This document shows positions 46,888 to 56,642 of a DNA stretch of 64,000 nucleotides, piece by piece (the first letter of the stretch is position 1; each line of letters starts with the position of its first letter). The notes beneath the pieces are model-generated. The model saw only the letters and a program-made list of their open reading frames with translations, had not been told where the DNA came from and made no database searches. The stretch spans positions 186,001 to 250,000 of the forward strand of contig NZ_JAQOSQ010000002.1 in assembly GCF_030068455.1 (NCBI RefSeq), read 5' to 3'. Source of the stretch: Roseofilum casamattae BLCC-M143. Lineage in GTDB: Bacteria > Cyanobacteriota > Cyanobacteriia > Cyanobacteriales > Desertifilaceae. The position numbers and the translations under genes were made by a program.

Positions 46888-47617
46888 AGTTATTTTCTTC
46901 AGCTTCTTTCGCTTTGAGCGCTTCCACAGCATCGCCGAGAATTTCTGCTGCCCCTTTTTGTCCGAATTTAGCATGACGTTCGATATCCTCGCGAGTGAGG
47001 TAGCCTCGAGCTTTCTGGTAATTATTTTTAAGAGTTTGTAAGCGATGTTCCATAGCGATCGCCTCGTCAAAATCGCGTATAATTAGTGCTGGAGTATTTG
47101 CATTTAGAGCTTGGATGCGAATGCAGTGGTATTTGACCAATTCAGGAATAGAAGTATTCCGAGGAAATTCCAGATACTCAATTTCGGGAATCGGTAAACT
47201 AGCGTTGAAACCTAGAGTGTTGTTGGTAACGAGGAACGTGCTTTCTGGAAATTCAGACTCTAGGGCAACAATTCTAGGCCCTCCAGGTATAATAAAAATG
47301 CTAGCTACCGTGCGGCGATCGCGACTGAGCATTACCCGAGTCAAAACCGGTAGTTTCGTTCTATCGGCTTCCGACATTGTCACATCTTCAATATCTGCCA
47401 GTTTCTCAAAACCCAAGCTTTCTAACTGCTCTTGAGTCCGATCGTAAAACCTCAAATTGAGATGCACAAAATCCCGAGCATCAACGATTATAAATTCATG
47501 GGGTTGAGAGTAGAGTTTTTTATGATAATCCAGTAAATATCGAGCAGATTGCTTTACAGAAGCAGCTTCATGTAAATTTATCCCCATCCACCGAGCAATT
47601 GTTTTTAGAACACCCAT
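46877..47617 (-). CDS. Protein of unknown function
   Basis: This 246-residue soluble protein has a mixed alpha/beta part (HLNLRFYDRTQEQLESLGFE, RTVASIFIIPGGPRIVALES) and a helical C-terminal end (EILGDAVEALKAKEAEENN). There is no membrane segment, signal peptide or catalytic motif that I recognise. The start is the ATG at 47615-47617. Its stop end overlaps the acetyltransferase gene by 11 bases tail to tail. Confidence 0.7.
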   Translation of the reverse strand: MGVLKTIARWMGINLHEAASVKQSARYLLDYHKKLYSQPHEFIIVDARDFVHLNLRFYDRTQEQLESLGFEKLADIEDVTMSEADRTKLPVLTRVMLSRDRRTVASIFIIPGGPRIVALESEFPESTFLVTNNTLGFNASLPIPEIEYLEFPRNTSIPELVKYHCIRIQALNANTPALIIRDFDEAIAMEHRLQTLKNNYQKARGYLTREDIERHAKFGQKGAAEILGDAVEALKAKEAEENNSND

Positions 47618-47682
47618 GATATTTTCTGTCGCAACAGACGATTTAGGGGCACTTTAGTGTGAGTGCCCCAGCTAATTGTTAT

Positions 47683-48042
47683 TCAGAAATTGACTGAAGA
47701 ACGGATGCGTTTTTTAATCGAAACAATGGAGTTTTTTGGCGAGTATCGCCTCGGTACTCCCTCATCTTCGCGATCGCATTCTCGATCTTGCAAATCGCTT
47801 GCCACGACCAATAGACGGCGAGTGGGACAAACGGCCATTTCACCGGATTGCAATGCATAGCGCCATTGACGCCCTAACCGCCAAGCCCGGAACTTGAAGA
47901 TATTCCATCGCGGGTTAGACGGACATAAAGCAAATCCAGCTCGCAGTGCGGGAAGGTTCTCTAGAGAAATATCCGTGCGGACGTTAATCGCTTCCGTCAG
48001 TGGTACAACGGCAGCAGTGGGGTGTTTGACTGTCTGGGTCAC
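47683..48042 (-). CDS. Small basic protein of unknown function
   Basis: This 119-residue protein is rich in arginine and tryptophan (WNIFKFRAWRLGRQWRYAL, CPTRRLLVVAS) and has a basic tail. The start is a GTG at 48040-48042, supported by a strong AGGAGG eight bases upstream; an ATG four bases earlier is out of frame and soon stops. I do not recognise the family, though short cyanobacterial proteins with similar WxxxKFRAW segments exist. It lies 65 bases upstream of the unknown gene on the same strand. Confidence 0.6.
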   Translation of the reverse strand: MTQTVKHPTAAVVPLTEAINVRTDISLENLPALRAGFALCPSNPRWNIFKFRAWRLGRQWRYALQSGEMAVCPTRRLLVVASDLQDRECDREDEGVPRRYSPKNSIVSIKKRIRSSVNF

Positions 48043-48143
48043 TCATTCTACCTCCTGCTGTTGACTACTGTTACTTTTCCTACTATACATCATCCAGCAA
48101 TGGATAATGGACAATAAATAATCAAAGATAGACGGCGACAAGT

Positions 48144-49187
48144 ATGCTGACAAAACTATGGCGGTGGTTGGGAAATGCGTGGCAGTGGTTGCGAGGAATT
48201 TTTCGCCAAACTCCTCCGTTAGAGAAAAAAACGGCGACACCTGCCAGGGATACGGATTATGAAATGCGGTTTATGGCATTGTTGGAAGAGGTCTACCAAG
48301 GGAAAGATCGAGTTAGAGAACAATGGCAGGGTTTGCAGGACGAGCATCCGGAGGCAGAATGGGTTGCTTGGTTGCAGAGATTTGGCGAAACGTTGCCCAT
48401 TTCTGGAAAATCGAATCGGGAGTTAGGCGATCGCCTGATTCGGTTGGGAAAAGTGGGATGTGGCGATCTGGGGATAGCAGCCGCGCGGTTAGGCGAGCGT
48501 TTGGCCTCTCAGGAATCTGAGGTTGAGCCGACTCCGGACACTCCTCCCTCGATGGAACCGGAAGGAGAGGACAAAGATAATCCACAGGCTTGGCTAGATC
48601 GGGCGCAGGATTTGCTCGATCGCGACCCCAGTCAGGCTTTAGAGGCTTGCGATCGCGCTTTGGCTCTCGACGAGAATCTGGAGCGAGGGTGGATTTATCG
48701 CGGAAATGCCTTGAGTAATTTAGGTGACTATGAAAAAGCGATCGCCGCTTACGATCGCGCTTTGCAGTTGCAACCCCAATCCGATCTAGCCTTAGCCAAC
48801 CGAGGCAACAGTTTATTCGATCTCGAGCGCTATGAAGAGGCGATCGCCTCTTGGGATTGTGCCTTAGAAATTAATCCTCAAGACTCGGAAACTTTGCACA
48901 ATAAAGGAATGGCATTAGGACTGAAACTCCAGCAATGGCAGGAGGCGATCGCCTGTTTTGACCGACTGTTAGAACTCGATCCAAACGACGCCCAAACTCA
49001 CTTCCAACGAGGTATTGGATTGGCTGCTCTACAACGATGGGAAGAGGCGTTAGACAGTTGGGATCGATCGACGGATTTACAACCCGATTTTCAAGATGCC
49101 TGGATTAATAAAGGAGTTGTATTGCAACGTTTGGGTCGCTATGCCGAGGCAATCTCTGCCAATCAGCGCGCCATCCAATCTCGCTAA
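48144..49187 (+). CDS. TPR repeat protein
   Basis: The 347-residue protein has an amphipathic tryptophan-rich N-terminus (LWRWLGNAWQWLRGIF) that could bind a membrane. A helical region (about 40-125) follows, then an acidic linker and about five TPRs (155-345), for example GWIYRGNALSNLGDYEKAI and AWINKGVVLQRLGRYAEAI. TPR arrays mediate protein binding; no partner is evident. The start is the ATG at 48144. The C-terminal repeats resemble those of the TPR protein at 36.7-37.9 kb, though it has no ATPase partner here. Confidence 0.85.
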   Translation: MLTKLWRWLGNAWQWLRGIFRQTPPLEKKTATPARDTDYEMRFMALLEEVYQGKDRVREQWQGLQDEHPEAEWVAWLQRFGETLPISGKSNRELGDRLIRLGKVGCGDLGIAAARLGERLASQESEVEPTPDTPPSMEPEGEDKDNPQAWLDRAQDLLDRDPSQALEACDRALALDENLERGWIYRGNALSNLGDYEKAIAAYDRALQLQPQSDLALANRGNSLFDLERYEEAIASWDCALEINPQDSETLHNKGMALGLKLQQWQEAIACFDRLLELDPNDAQTHFQRGIGLAALQRWEEALDSWDRSTDLQPDFQDAWINKGVVLQRLGRYAEAISANQRAIQSR

Positions 49188-49656
49188 ACTCTCTCTCTTT
49201 TCGATGATAAATATTGAAGAATACAATCATTGGTATATCTCAGTAGTATATGCCTTTTTTTTATGCTTCTGGAACCATTTAAAACCATTTTAAGTTCTCC
49301 CAACCGATGGTATCCACTTTGTTTAAGTAATTGTCAAATTAGATACAAACTTAATCTCCAAATCTACTCCCGCACTGATTCGTTGTAGTTGAGAACAAAA
49401 ATCTTTCGTTTTCCTCGGCTCAATTAGTTCCTAAAGATACAAAGTAATCCGTATAAATCTTTGTCTAGATATAGGATAAAGACAATATTTGTATCTGGCT
49501 TCATGCTATTTTAGAAAGCTAAGGTTACCCAAAAAAAGCTGTTCGAGAAGTACGAGGCTGCCAATCAATGGGTTGGGCAAACAGCCATCAGTTAGAGCGC
49601 TATGGGCTACGAGCTGAGTTTCGTGCTAATACTATTAAATCTCAACTATTTCTTCT
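49188..49656. other. Gap of about 470 bases
   Basis: This stretch lies between the TPR gene and the ABC ATPase. It is AT-rich with short direct repeats (AACCATTTAAAACCATTTT near 49269-49287). A stop-free run of about 45 codons from 49523 overlaps the ABC start by ATGA but has no proper start codon. I see no gene, RNA or clear promoter. Confidence 0.45.
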
Positions 49657-51540
49657 ATGAACGATCCCGTTTTAAGAGTTTGCCATCTTACCGTTCAATT
49701 TCAGACAGGCGAAACAACCGCGCGCGCTGTTAACGATATCTCGTTTTCCGTGCAGCGAGGGCAAACTCTCGGGATTGTAGGCGAATCGGGATCGGGCAAA
49801 TCAGTTACTTCTCTAGCCGTCCTCAATTTAATCCCCCAACCTCCAGGCAAAATAACTAACGGAGAAATTTGGTTTACCGGAAATGAAGGCGAACCGACGA
49901 ACTTGCGCACCTGTTCTCCCCAACAAATGCAACAGTATCGCGGCAGCCAGATTGCCATGATTTTCCAAGAACCAATGAGTTCGCTCAATCCTCTCTACAC
50001 TATTGGCTTTCAACTCATCGAAACTCTCCGGTTTCATCAAGAAATTTCCACAGCCAGCGCTCGACGACAGGCGATCGCCTTATTGCAAGAAGTACAACTG
50101 CTGCCGAGCGATACCGTTTTGAGCGATCGCGCTTTCCAGGAGTTGCAACAAAATCAATCGACCTCTCCGAGCGATCGCCAACTCCAGCAGCGCGTCAATC
50201 AGTACAAAATGGAAATGCTCGATCGCTATCCCCACCAACTTTCTGGAGGACAACTGCAACGGGTGACGATCGCCATGGCCATCTCCTGCGATCCCGTACT
50301 CCTGATTGCAGACGAACCCACCACTGCCCTCGATGTTACCGTGCAGGCAACCATTTTGAATCTGTTGCGCGAGCTACAGCAAAAGCGCCGCATGTCAATT
50401 ATTTTTATCACTCACGATTTGGGGGTAATTGCTGAAATTGCCGATCGCGTGGCCGTCATGTATCGCGGTGAAATTGTCGAATCTGGCTCGGTATTCGATA
50501 TCTTTGCTCGTCCGCAACATCCTTACACGAAAGGATTGCTCGCCTGTCGTCCCCGTCCCGATACGCAGTTGAAATATTTACCGACGGTGGCGGATTATTT
50601 GGCGATCGAAATAACGGAAGAGGGAGAGACATCTCTCTTGGCAAAAGACACGGAACAGTCAGCGATCGCTCTCGAAGCTGGCGATCGCGAACAGCGGTTA
50701 GCCGCTCTGCAAGAGAAAGCTCCCATCCTATTAGTGCGAGACTTACAGGTAGGATATCCGGTGAAAGGAGTTTTAGGACGGACGCAACGCTACGCCATGG
50801 CCGTTAATGGGGTTTCCTTTGAGGTCTATCCTGGAGAAACCTTGGGATTAGTTGGAGAATCTGGATGCGGGAAAACCACCCTGGCTCGCACTCTCATGCA
50901 ACTAGTGAAGCCTCTGAGCGGTACGATCGCCTTTGAAGGGACGTTTGTAGAACGGTTGCACGGATCTCGGTTGCGTCAGTTTCGGCGCGAGATGCAAATT
51001 ATTTTCCAAGACCCTTACAGTTCTCTCGATCCGCGCATGTCCATTGGCGCAGCGATTATGGAACCCTTGCTCATTCATGATGGCACGAGCGCGCGCAAAC
51101 AGCACCGCGAACGAGCGCAAATGCTACTCGAGAGAGTCGGTCTCGATCCGAACTGGATGAACCGCTATCCCCACGAATTTTCTGGAGGACAGCGCCAGCG
51201 GGTTTGTATTGCGCGCGCTCTTGCTCTCAACCCGAAGTTTATTATCTGCGACGAGTCGGTTTCCGCGTTGGACGTTTCCGTACAAGCTCAGGTGCTCAAT
51301 CTACTGAAGGAGTTGCAAGAGGAGTTGCAGTTAACTTATATCTTCATTTCCCACGATCTGAGCGTGGTGAAATTTATGAGCGATCGCATTGTGGTAATGA
51401 ATCGCGGTAAAGTAGAGGAAATCGGTACGTCTGAAGAGATTTATAACCATCCGACTCAAGAGTACACTCGCCAATTGATTGCTTCAATTCCTACGGGAAC
51501 TCTAGAAGCCATTCAACAACGTCAGGCGAAACTCAGTTAA
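49657..51540 (+). CDS. Dpp/Opp-type ABC transporter ATPase, two fused domains
   Basis: The 627-residue protein carries two ABC ATPase domains. The first (about 5-275) has GESGSGKSV, LSGGQLQRVTIAMA and LIADEPTTALDV. The second (about 360-620) has GESGCGKTT, FSGGQRQRVCIARA and ICDESVSALDV. This fusion of DppD- and DppF-like halves (as in GsiA/YliA) powers uptake of peptides, glutathione, nickel or similar. The OppB/C permeases and binding protein are absent here, so they must be encoded elsewhere. The start is the ATG at 49657. The potassium-channel gene follows 17 bases later. Confidence 0.93.
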   Translation: MNDPVLRVCHLTVQFQTGETTARAVNDISFSVQRGQTLGIVGESGSGKSVTSLAVLNLIPQPPGKITNGEIWFTGNEGEPTNLRTCSPQQMQQYRGSQIAMIFQEPMSSLNPLYTIGFQLIETLRFHQEISTASARRQAIALLQEVQLLPSDTVLSDRAFQELQQNQSTSPSDRQLQQRVNQYKMEMLDRYPHQLSGGQLQRVTIAMAISCDPVLLIADEPTTALDVTVQATILNLLRELQQKRRMSIIFITHDLGVIAEIADRVAVMYRGEIVESGSVFDIFARPQHPYTKGLLACRPRPDTQLKYLPTVADYLAIEITEEGETSLLAKDTEQSAIALEAGDREQRLAALQEKAPILLVRDLQVGYPVKGVLGRTQRYAMAVNGVSFEVYPGETLGLVGESGCGKTTLARTLMQLVKPLSGTIAFEGTFVERLHGSRLRQFRREMQIIFQDPYSSLDPRMSIGAAIMEPLLIHDGTSARKQHRERAQMLLERVGLDPNWMNRYPHEFSGGQRQRVCIARALALNPKFIICDESVSALDVSVQAQVLNLLKELQEELQLTYIFISHDLSVVKFMSDRIVVMNRGKVEEIGTSEEIYNHPTQEYTRQLIASIPTGTLEAIQQRQAKLS

Positions 51541-51557
51541 GTATCATCTACTGCGAT

Positions 51558-52913
51558 ATGAGCGTTCCGCGCACAATTTGTCTGGGTTTTTTGGTCGCGA
51601 TCGCGATCGGCACTGGGTTATTAATGCTACCCTTTGCGATTTCGCCGGAGGGGTTTGCGACCATTGACGGGCCCTTAGATTACATCATAAAGGCCTTGTT
51701 TACTGCCACATCTTCCGTCTGCGTCACCGGATTATCCATTGTCAATGTGGGAGAATTTTATTCCATTTGGGGACAAGTTTTCTTGTGCCTGTTGTTCCAA
51801 GTCGGCGGCTTGGGATATATGACCGCCACCACCTTTTTATTACTGATCTTAGGTCGGAAATTAGGCCTGCGCGATAAACTTGCCGTGCAGCAGTCCTTAG
51901 ATACTCCAGGAATTGCCGGAGCCAAACAGTTAGTGCGATCGATTATTATCGTTACGGCTGTTGTGGAAATTGCCGGCGCGCTCCTGCTAATGCAAGTCTT
52001 TCAACCCGAATATGGATTCATTCGTGGATTGTGGTTGGGTATTTTTCATAGTATTAGCGCGTTTAACAATGCCGGGTTTAGTTTATTTGCCAATAGCTTA
52101 TCGGATTATGGAACTTCAACGTTGGCGATCGCGATCGTTACCGGATTAATTATTATTGGCGGTATCGGCTACCAAACCATTGTGGAAACCTATACCTGGA
52201 TCTATCGACGGTTCGTCAAACGCAGCCATCGCTTTTCCTTTTCCTTAAACTCGAAAGTCGTCTCTAGCACTACAATTGCTCTGTTGGCGATCGCAACTCT
52301 TACCTTTTTGCAAACCGAATATCAGAACCCAGACACTCTCGCACCTCTGAGCTTTTGGCATAAACTCTTAGCCGCTTGGTTTCAATCCGTGACCGTGCGC
52401 ACCGCCGGATTTAACACCATCGATATCGGGCAAATGACCGTACCTTCTCTCGTTCTCACATTACCTCTAATGCTGATTGGTTCGAGTCCGGGAGGAACCG
52501 GAGGTGGAATGAAAACCACCACGTTTAGAATCCTCTTAAATGCCACTATTGCTGCCTTGCAAGAGCGCCAAGAAGTTCTCTGCTATCGGCGTAAAATTCC
52601 CAACGATCTCCTGATTAAAGCAGTGGGAGTCATTGTTAGTTCTCTCCTCGTTATTATTGTCGCAACCATGCTGGTAAGCATGACCTCCACTTCCATTGAC
52701 TTCTTACCCATTTTATTTGAGGTCGTTTCTGCCTTTAGCACTGTCGGTCTGTCCGCTGGAATTACTGCCAATTTGTCGCCGATTTCCTTGCTGGTTATTA
52801 TTGTCACCATGTATATCGGACGGGTGGGAATCTTAATGTTAATGGCATCATTTTACGACAATCCTATGCCTTCAGTAATTCGTTATTCTGAGGAGGATTT
52901 ACTGATTGGTTAA
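51558..52913 (+). CDS. KtrB/TrkH family potassium transport channel
   Basis: The 451-residue membrane protein has four pore repeats with the selectivity glycines in TSSVCVTGLSI, SAFNNAGFSL, TVRTAGFNT and AFSTVGLSAGIT. The hydrophobic spacing is that of TrkH/KtrB subunits. They import potassium with sodium or protons and normally need a cytoplasmic RCK regulator (KtrA). No ktrA is near, so the regulator must be elsewhere. The start is the ATG at 51558, with the ABC ATPase 17 bases upstream. Confidence 0.92.
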   Translation: MSVPRTICLGFLVAIAIGTGLLMLPFAISPEGFATIDGPLDYIIKALFTATSSVCVTGLSIVNVGEFYSIWGQVFLCLLFQVGGLGYMTATTFLLLILGRKLGLRDKLAVQQSLDTPGIAGAKQLVRSIIIVTAVVEIAGALLLMQVFQPEYGFIRGLWLGIFHSISAFNNAGFSLFANSLSDYGTSTLAIAIVTGLIIIGGIGYQTIVETYTWIYRRFVKRSHRFSFSLNSKVVSSTTIALLAIATLTFLQTEYQNPDTLAPLSFWHKLLAAWFQSVTVRTAGFNTIDIGQMTVPSLVLTLPLMLIGSSPGGTGGGMKTTTFRILLNATIAALQERQEVLCYRRKIPNDLLIKAVGVIVSSLLVIIVATMLVSMTSTSIDFLPILFEVVSAFSTVGLSAGITANLSPISLLVIIVTMYIGRVGILMLMASFYDNPMPSVIRYSEEDLLIG

Positions 52914-53023
52914 GAGTAATACCAAATCCGATCGCTACAGGGTGTATACAAACAAAAAACTGAATGTGTTGCTCGTCCAAAAAGTATAGTCAATTGGAAT
53001 AGCAATGAGACCAATAGTTATGT

Positions 53024-53089
53024 GAGGACTGAGCGCAGTCGAAGTCCGGGTTGCTAAAGGTGTCCGAGCTTCGGCTTCGCTCAGCTCTC
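53024..53089. repeat. REP-like inverted repeat
   Basis: GGACTGAGCGCAGTCGAAG (53026-53044) and the related GAGCTTCGGCTTCGCTCAGC (53066-53085) face each other and form an imperfect hairpin between the convergent ktrB-like and pyk genes. A related motif, CTTCGACAAGCTCAGGAC, lies at the left end of the TnpB element (22334-22351). Confidence 0.65.
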
Positions 53090-53103
53090 ACTGGCTTTAC
53101 AAT

Positions 53104-54861
53104 TTAAACTCGCGAAGACCCCGAATACACCAATCCTTGAGCCACATCCAAGGTCACAAACTCTCCATCTCTGATGGTCTGCGTCGCTTGCGAAACTCCT
53201 ACAATTACCGGAATGCCCAAACGCAAACCAATGATTGCAGCATGAGATGTCTTGCTATCGGCTTCAATCACGATCGCCCCTGCTTTCCGAATCGCCTCAA
53301 TAAAATCAGCGCCAGTTTCTGGAGCAATCAAAATATCCCCCGGATGGAAATGAGTCGCTTCCAAGCCATTATGAGCCACTCGCGCTCGTCCGCTCACCAC
53401 TCCCTGACCGATGCCCGTACCTTTGCCCAAGACTGCGGTGACAATTTGTACTTTAATCAAATCCGTCGATCCCGGAACTCCCGGCAACGTTCCTGCCGTC
53501 ATCACCACCAAATCTCCCTCTTGCAACAAATCTTGCTCTCGAGCAGTATTAATCGCAGCTTGGAAGGTTTGACTGGTTGAAGGTAAATCCAGCACTAACA
53601 AGGTCTGCACGCCCCAAACTAGCTGCAATCGTCGCGCTACTGGTACTTGCGGGGTAATCGCTAAAATCGGTGGAGTCGGTCGGAATTTAGACACGTTACG
53701 AGCCGTTGCTCCAGTTTTGGTGAGGGTGAGCACTGCGGCAGCTTGCAGTTGTTCGGCAATGCGGCTTACCCCTTGCGAAATCGCACTGGGAATGGACTGG
53801 CGCACGTAGTTTTCCGCATTGCGAGTGTGGGGTTCTTGTTCGATCCGTTGCGCAATGCGCGCCATAGTTGTCACGGCCTCTACCGGAAACTTACCCACCG
53901 CTGTTTCATTGGACAGCATTACCGCATCCGTACCGTCAATAATCGCATTGGCTACATCAGAAATCTCCGCACGGGTAGCACGGGGAGCGCTCACCATGCT
54001 ATCGAGCATTTGGGTTGCGGTAATAACGGGAATGCCCAAACGGTTGGACGTTGCAATCAGCCGTTTTTGCAGCATGGGGACATCTTCAGCAGGCACTTCC
54101 ACGCCTAAATCCCCGCGAGCTACCATCACGCCATCGGCTAAACTGAGGATGGCTTCCATTTGCTCGATCGCCTCGTGTTTCTCAATTTTGACGATAACTG
54201 GAACCTGTTTGCCTGCCTGAGAAATAATTTCTTTAATCTCTAACACATCTTGAGGGTTGCGCACGAAAGACAGAGCAACCCAGTCTACCCCTCGATCGAG
54301 ACCAAAGGCTAAATCGACGCGGTCTTTCTCCGTGAGGGCTTTCACCGATAGATAAACTCCAGGAAAGTTCACTCCCTTATTATTCGACAACGTCCCCGGA
54401 ACGACCACTCGGCAGTGCAGTTGGCGGTTGACGCGATCGATCTCCTCGACTTTCATTTCCACCCGGCCGTCGTCGAGCAAAATGGTGGCATTCTCTGGAA
54501 CCTCATCCGTCAAGCGATCGTAGCTGACAAAACTAATCTGCTGCGTTCCCAAACAATGCTCGCTGGTGAGGGTAAAGCGATCGCCTTTTTTCAAGACCAC
54601 CGAACCTTGCTCGAATTTTCCCAACCGAATTTTCGGCCCTTGCAAATCTTGCAGAATACCTACGGGTTGATTTAGCTCGAAAGAAATTTGCCGGATCAGC
54701 CGGATATTGCGCTGATGGTCGTCGTGGGTTCCGTGAGAGAAATTTAATCTCAGGGTCGTTGCACCAGCTTCAATCAACTCTCGTAGCACTTCTGCACTGC
54801 TAGTTGCGGGGCCGATAGTGGCTACAATCTTGGTTCGACGGGAAGAATACTGCGATCGCAT
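53104..54861 (-). CDS. pyk: Pyruvate kinase with C-terminal PEP-utilising domain
   Basis: The 585-residue enzyme makes pyruvate and ATP from PEP. It shows TKIVATIGPATSS, TLRLNFSHGTHDDH, PVIVKIEKHEAIEQM (catalytic lysine), MVARGDLGVEVPAEDVP and VMLSNETAVGKFPVEAV. The last 100 residues (about 485-585) form a phosphohistidine-type PEP-utiliser domain with SKTSHAAIIGLRLGIPVIVG, found in many cyanobacterial and Bacillus pyruvate kinases. The start is the ATG at 54859-54861. Confidence 0.96.
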   Translation of the reverse strand: MRSQYSSRRTKIVATIGPATSSAEVLRELIEAGATTLRLNFSHGTHDDHQRNIRLIRQISFELNQPVGILQDLQGPKIRLGKFEQGSVVLKKGDRFTLTSEHCLGTQQISFVSYDRLTDEVPENATILLDDGRVEMKVEEIDRVNRQLHCRVVVPGTLSNNKGVNFPGVYLSVKALTEKDRVDLAFGLDRGVDWVALSFVRNPQDVLEIKEIISQAGKQVPVIVKIEKHEAIEQMEAILSLADGVMVARGDLGVEVPAEDVPMLQKRLIATSNRLGIPVITATQMLDSMVSAPRATRAEISDVANAIIDGTDAVMLSNETAVGKFPVEAVTTMARIAQRIEQEPHTRNAENYVRQSIPSAISQGVSRIAEQLQAAAVLTLTKTGATARNVSKFRPTPPILAITPQVPVARRLQLVWGVQTLLVLDLPSTSQTFQAAINTAREQDLLQEGDLVVMTAGTLPGVPGSTDLIKVQIVTAVLGKGTGIGQGVVSGRARVAHNGLEATHFHPGDILIAPETGADFIEAIRKAGAIVIEADSKTSHAAIIGLRLGIPVIVGVSQATQTIRDGEFVTLDVAQGLVYSGSSRV

Positions 54862-54992
54862 GGATGGTGTATCACGTGATGAAGTCGTTGTTTATTGTAC
54901 CGATAACCCAGGCCCATCGATCGCTCTGTTTCGCAAACGAGCAAAATCAGATAGTTCGTGCCATTGCCTCCTCGTCGAATAACTCGGAATGT

Positions 54993-56381
54993 TTAACGCT
55001 GAAAGTGATGGCAATAGTCCCCTAACCCCATGGGTAAAAACATGGTCATGGTGGTGCCTTGTTGGGGATGCTGGCGGAGCAAAAGCTTGCCTCCGATGGC
55101 TTCAAATAAATTTTTGGTGACGCTAAAGTTCAAGCTCAGATTGCCGGTTTCTGGTTGAAACATCAAAAGTTGACCTAAGGCTTTAAATGGAGAGAGATGA
55201 GAGGAATGCTGGCACTGTCCATCGTGGCACACCAATTGCAGTTTCAGGCGATCGCCGGCTGGAGTTAGTTTAACTTGCACGCGAGAGCCGGTGGGTAAGC
55301 TACTGGTAAAGTTATCGATCGCATTAGCGAGTACTCGCTCTAATAAGGTCGGATCGCTGACCACCATGGGCATTTGCTGCGGCAATACGGCTTCCAGGGT
55401 AATGTTACGACGGTTGGCTTGTTTTTGCCAGCGCGGAATACTCTCTTGCAAGACTTCAATTAATGAGGTGGCTGTCAGATGAGTGGCAGTTAATTTATCG
55501 GATGTCGTTTCCAGTTCTACCGCGCGAAAAATGAGATCGAAGCGGTCGATCTGTTCCGTACATTCGCGATCGATCGCCTGCAAGCGCTCGAGCACCTTTG
55601 ACGGCAAGCGATCGCGTTTCAGCAGCAAACGAGTGTAGGTCCGAATTGTCGATAGAGGAGTTTTCACTTCATGGGCAATGGCTTGCAACAGTTCCAAATC
55701 TGCCGCATAGGGCGTTACCGGTGCGGGTTTGGCCGCGCGAGTCTCGCAAGGAGAGACCCAAGGTTCCGGCAGGTATTGCACCATTAATTGGCTAAAGTCA
55801 CTGACGGTTTGGTAAGGAGGTGCCACAATGGGGAGTTCGCCGTGCAAACAAGCCAGATGCTGCAGATCGGAGGCCGTTCCGGTAAGCATCACTCGCGATC
55901 GCAGGGCATCCCAAGCCAGGGTAACAACATCCGGATCGAAGGAAAAGCGGAATCCCAGATTTCCTGTGACTAGGGTTTCTAGAACTAAAAGCAGGCTGAA
56001 ATTAGGGGTCAGAATGAGAGCAAATTGTTCGGTTTTGAGGGGATCGTTAGGTAGCAGCAGAATACGGCCGGGTGTAGGAGTGGCATTGCAGGGAGAGCCG
56101 AGTTTTGATGAAGCCGTCGCTGGGGGAAGTTGGAACTGGGTTGGATGAGAGGAGGGAGCAGAACTAAATAACCAGGTCGCGATCGGTAGATGAGAATAGG
56201 TGAGAATTGGAGATGAGGCGAGAATTAATCCGGGGTTGTCCGGAGTGCGGTCGAGGAGGAGGTTAACAGCGGCAATGGCACCGCACCAAGAGCGTTCGGC
56301 TTTGGTGTTGCTGTCTGCGATCGCGGCGGGTTGAGCGCGCGCTAGAATTTCACTTAAGGTGGGAATCGTCCACTGAACCAT
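54993..56381 (-). CDS. Sensor histidine kinase, soluble
   Basis: The 462-residue protein has an N-terminal sensor region (about 1-225) without membrane segments, containing DDCT-free helical sequence with SLLLVLETLVTGNLGFRFSF. HisKA follows with AIAHEVKTPLSTI near residue 235, then HATPase_c (about 340-455) with VLANAIDNFTSS as N-box and a weak glycine box (SLNFSVTKNLFEAIGGKLLL). The glycine loop is unusual, so activity may be low. The partner regulator is not evident. The start is the ATG at 56379-56381. Confidence 0.85.
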   Translation of the reverse strand: MVQWTIPTLSEILARAQPAAIADSNTKAERSWCGAIAAVNLLLDRTPDNPGLILASSPILTYSHLPIATWLFSSAPSSHPTQFQLPPATASSKLGSPCNATPTPGRILLLPNDPLKTEQFALILTPNFSLLLVLETLVTGNLGFRFSFDPDVVTLAWDALRSRVMLTGTASDLQHLACLHGELPIVAPPYQTVSDFSQLMVQYLPEPWVSPCETRAAKPAPVTPYAADLELLQAIAHEVKTPLSTIRTYTRLLLKRDRLPSKVLERLQAIDRECTEQIDRFDLIFRAVELETTSDKLTATHLTATSLIEVLQESIPRWQKQANRRNITLEAVLPQQMPMVVSDPTLLERVLANAIDNFTSSLPTGSRVQVKLTPAGDRLKLQLVCHDGQCQHSSHLSPFKALGQLLMFQPETGNLSLNFSVTKNLFEAIGGKLLLRQHPQQGTTMTMFLPMGLGDYCHHFQR

Positions 56382-56524
56382 GACCGTTGTGTTGCAATCT
56401 CTGCTATTTTGTCGCCAATCTTATCTGTGAGGTTATCGCGATCGGGGTAGAGTTGCCTAGGCGGCGAACCGAATAGAGAAGTTGCAATGTCCGGCTCGAG
56501 GTGGTCTTTTATCAATGAATAATG

Positions 56525-56546
56525 AATAATTAACAATTAATAATGG
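56525..56546. repeat. AT-rich dispersed repeat, copy 2
   Basis: This 22-base stretch is identical to the one at 9153-9174. Here it lies in the gap between the rod linker's 3' side and the histidine kinase. Confidence 0.6.
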
Positions 56547-56642
56547 GGATTGCTAGTTGACTGGGAACGAACGGCTGTCCGCGTCCAGTCAACTAGCGCT
56601 AATGACGATATTGCTATTGATGCGATCGCCAATTATCCTAAG

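Noticed and set aside
49523-49660. Stop-free run overlapping the ABC ATPase start by ATGA
   Set aside because: No usable start codon in a coding position and no recognisable product. The overlap looks like chance.
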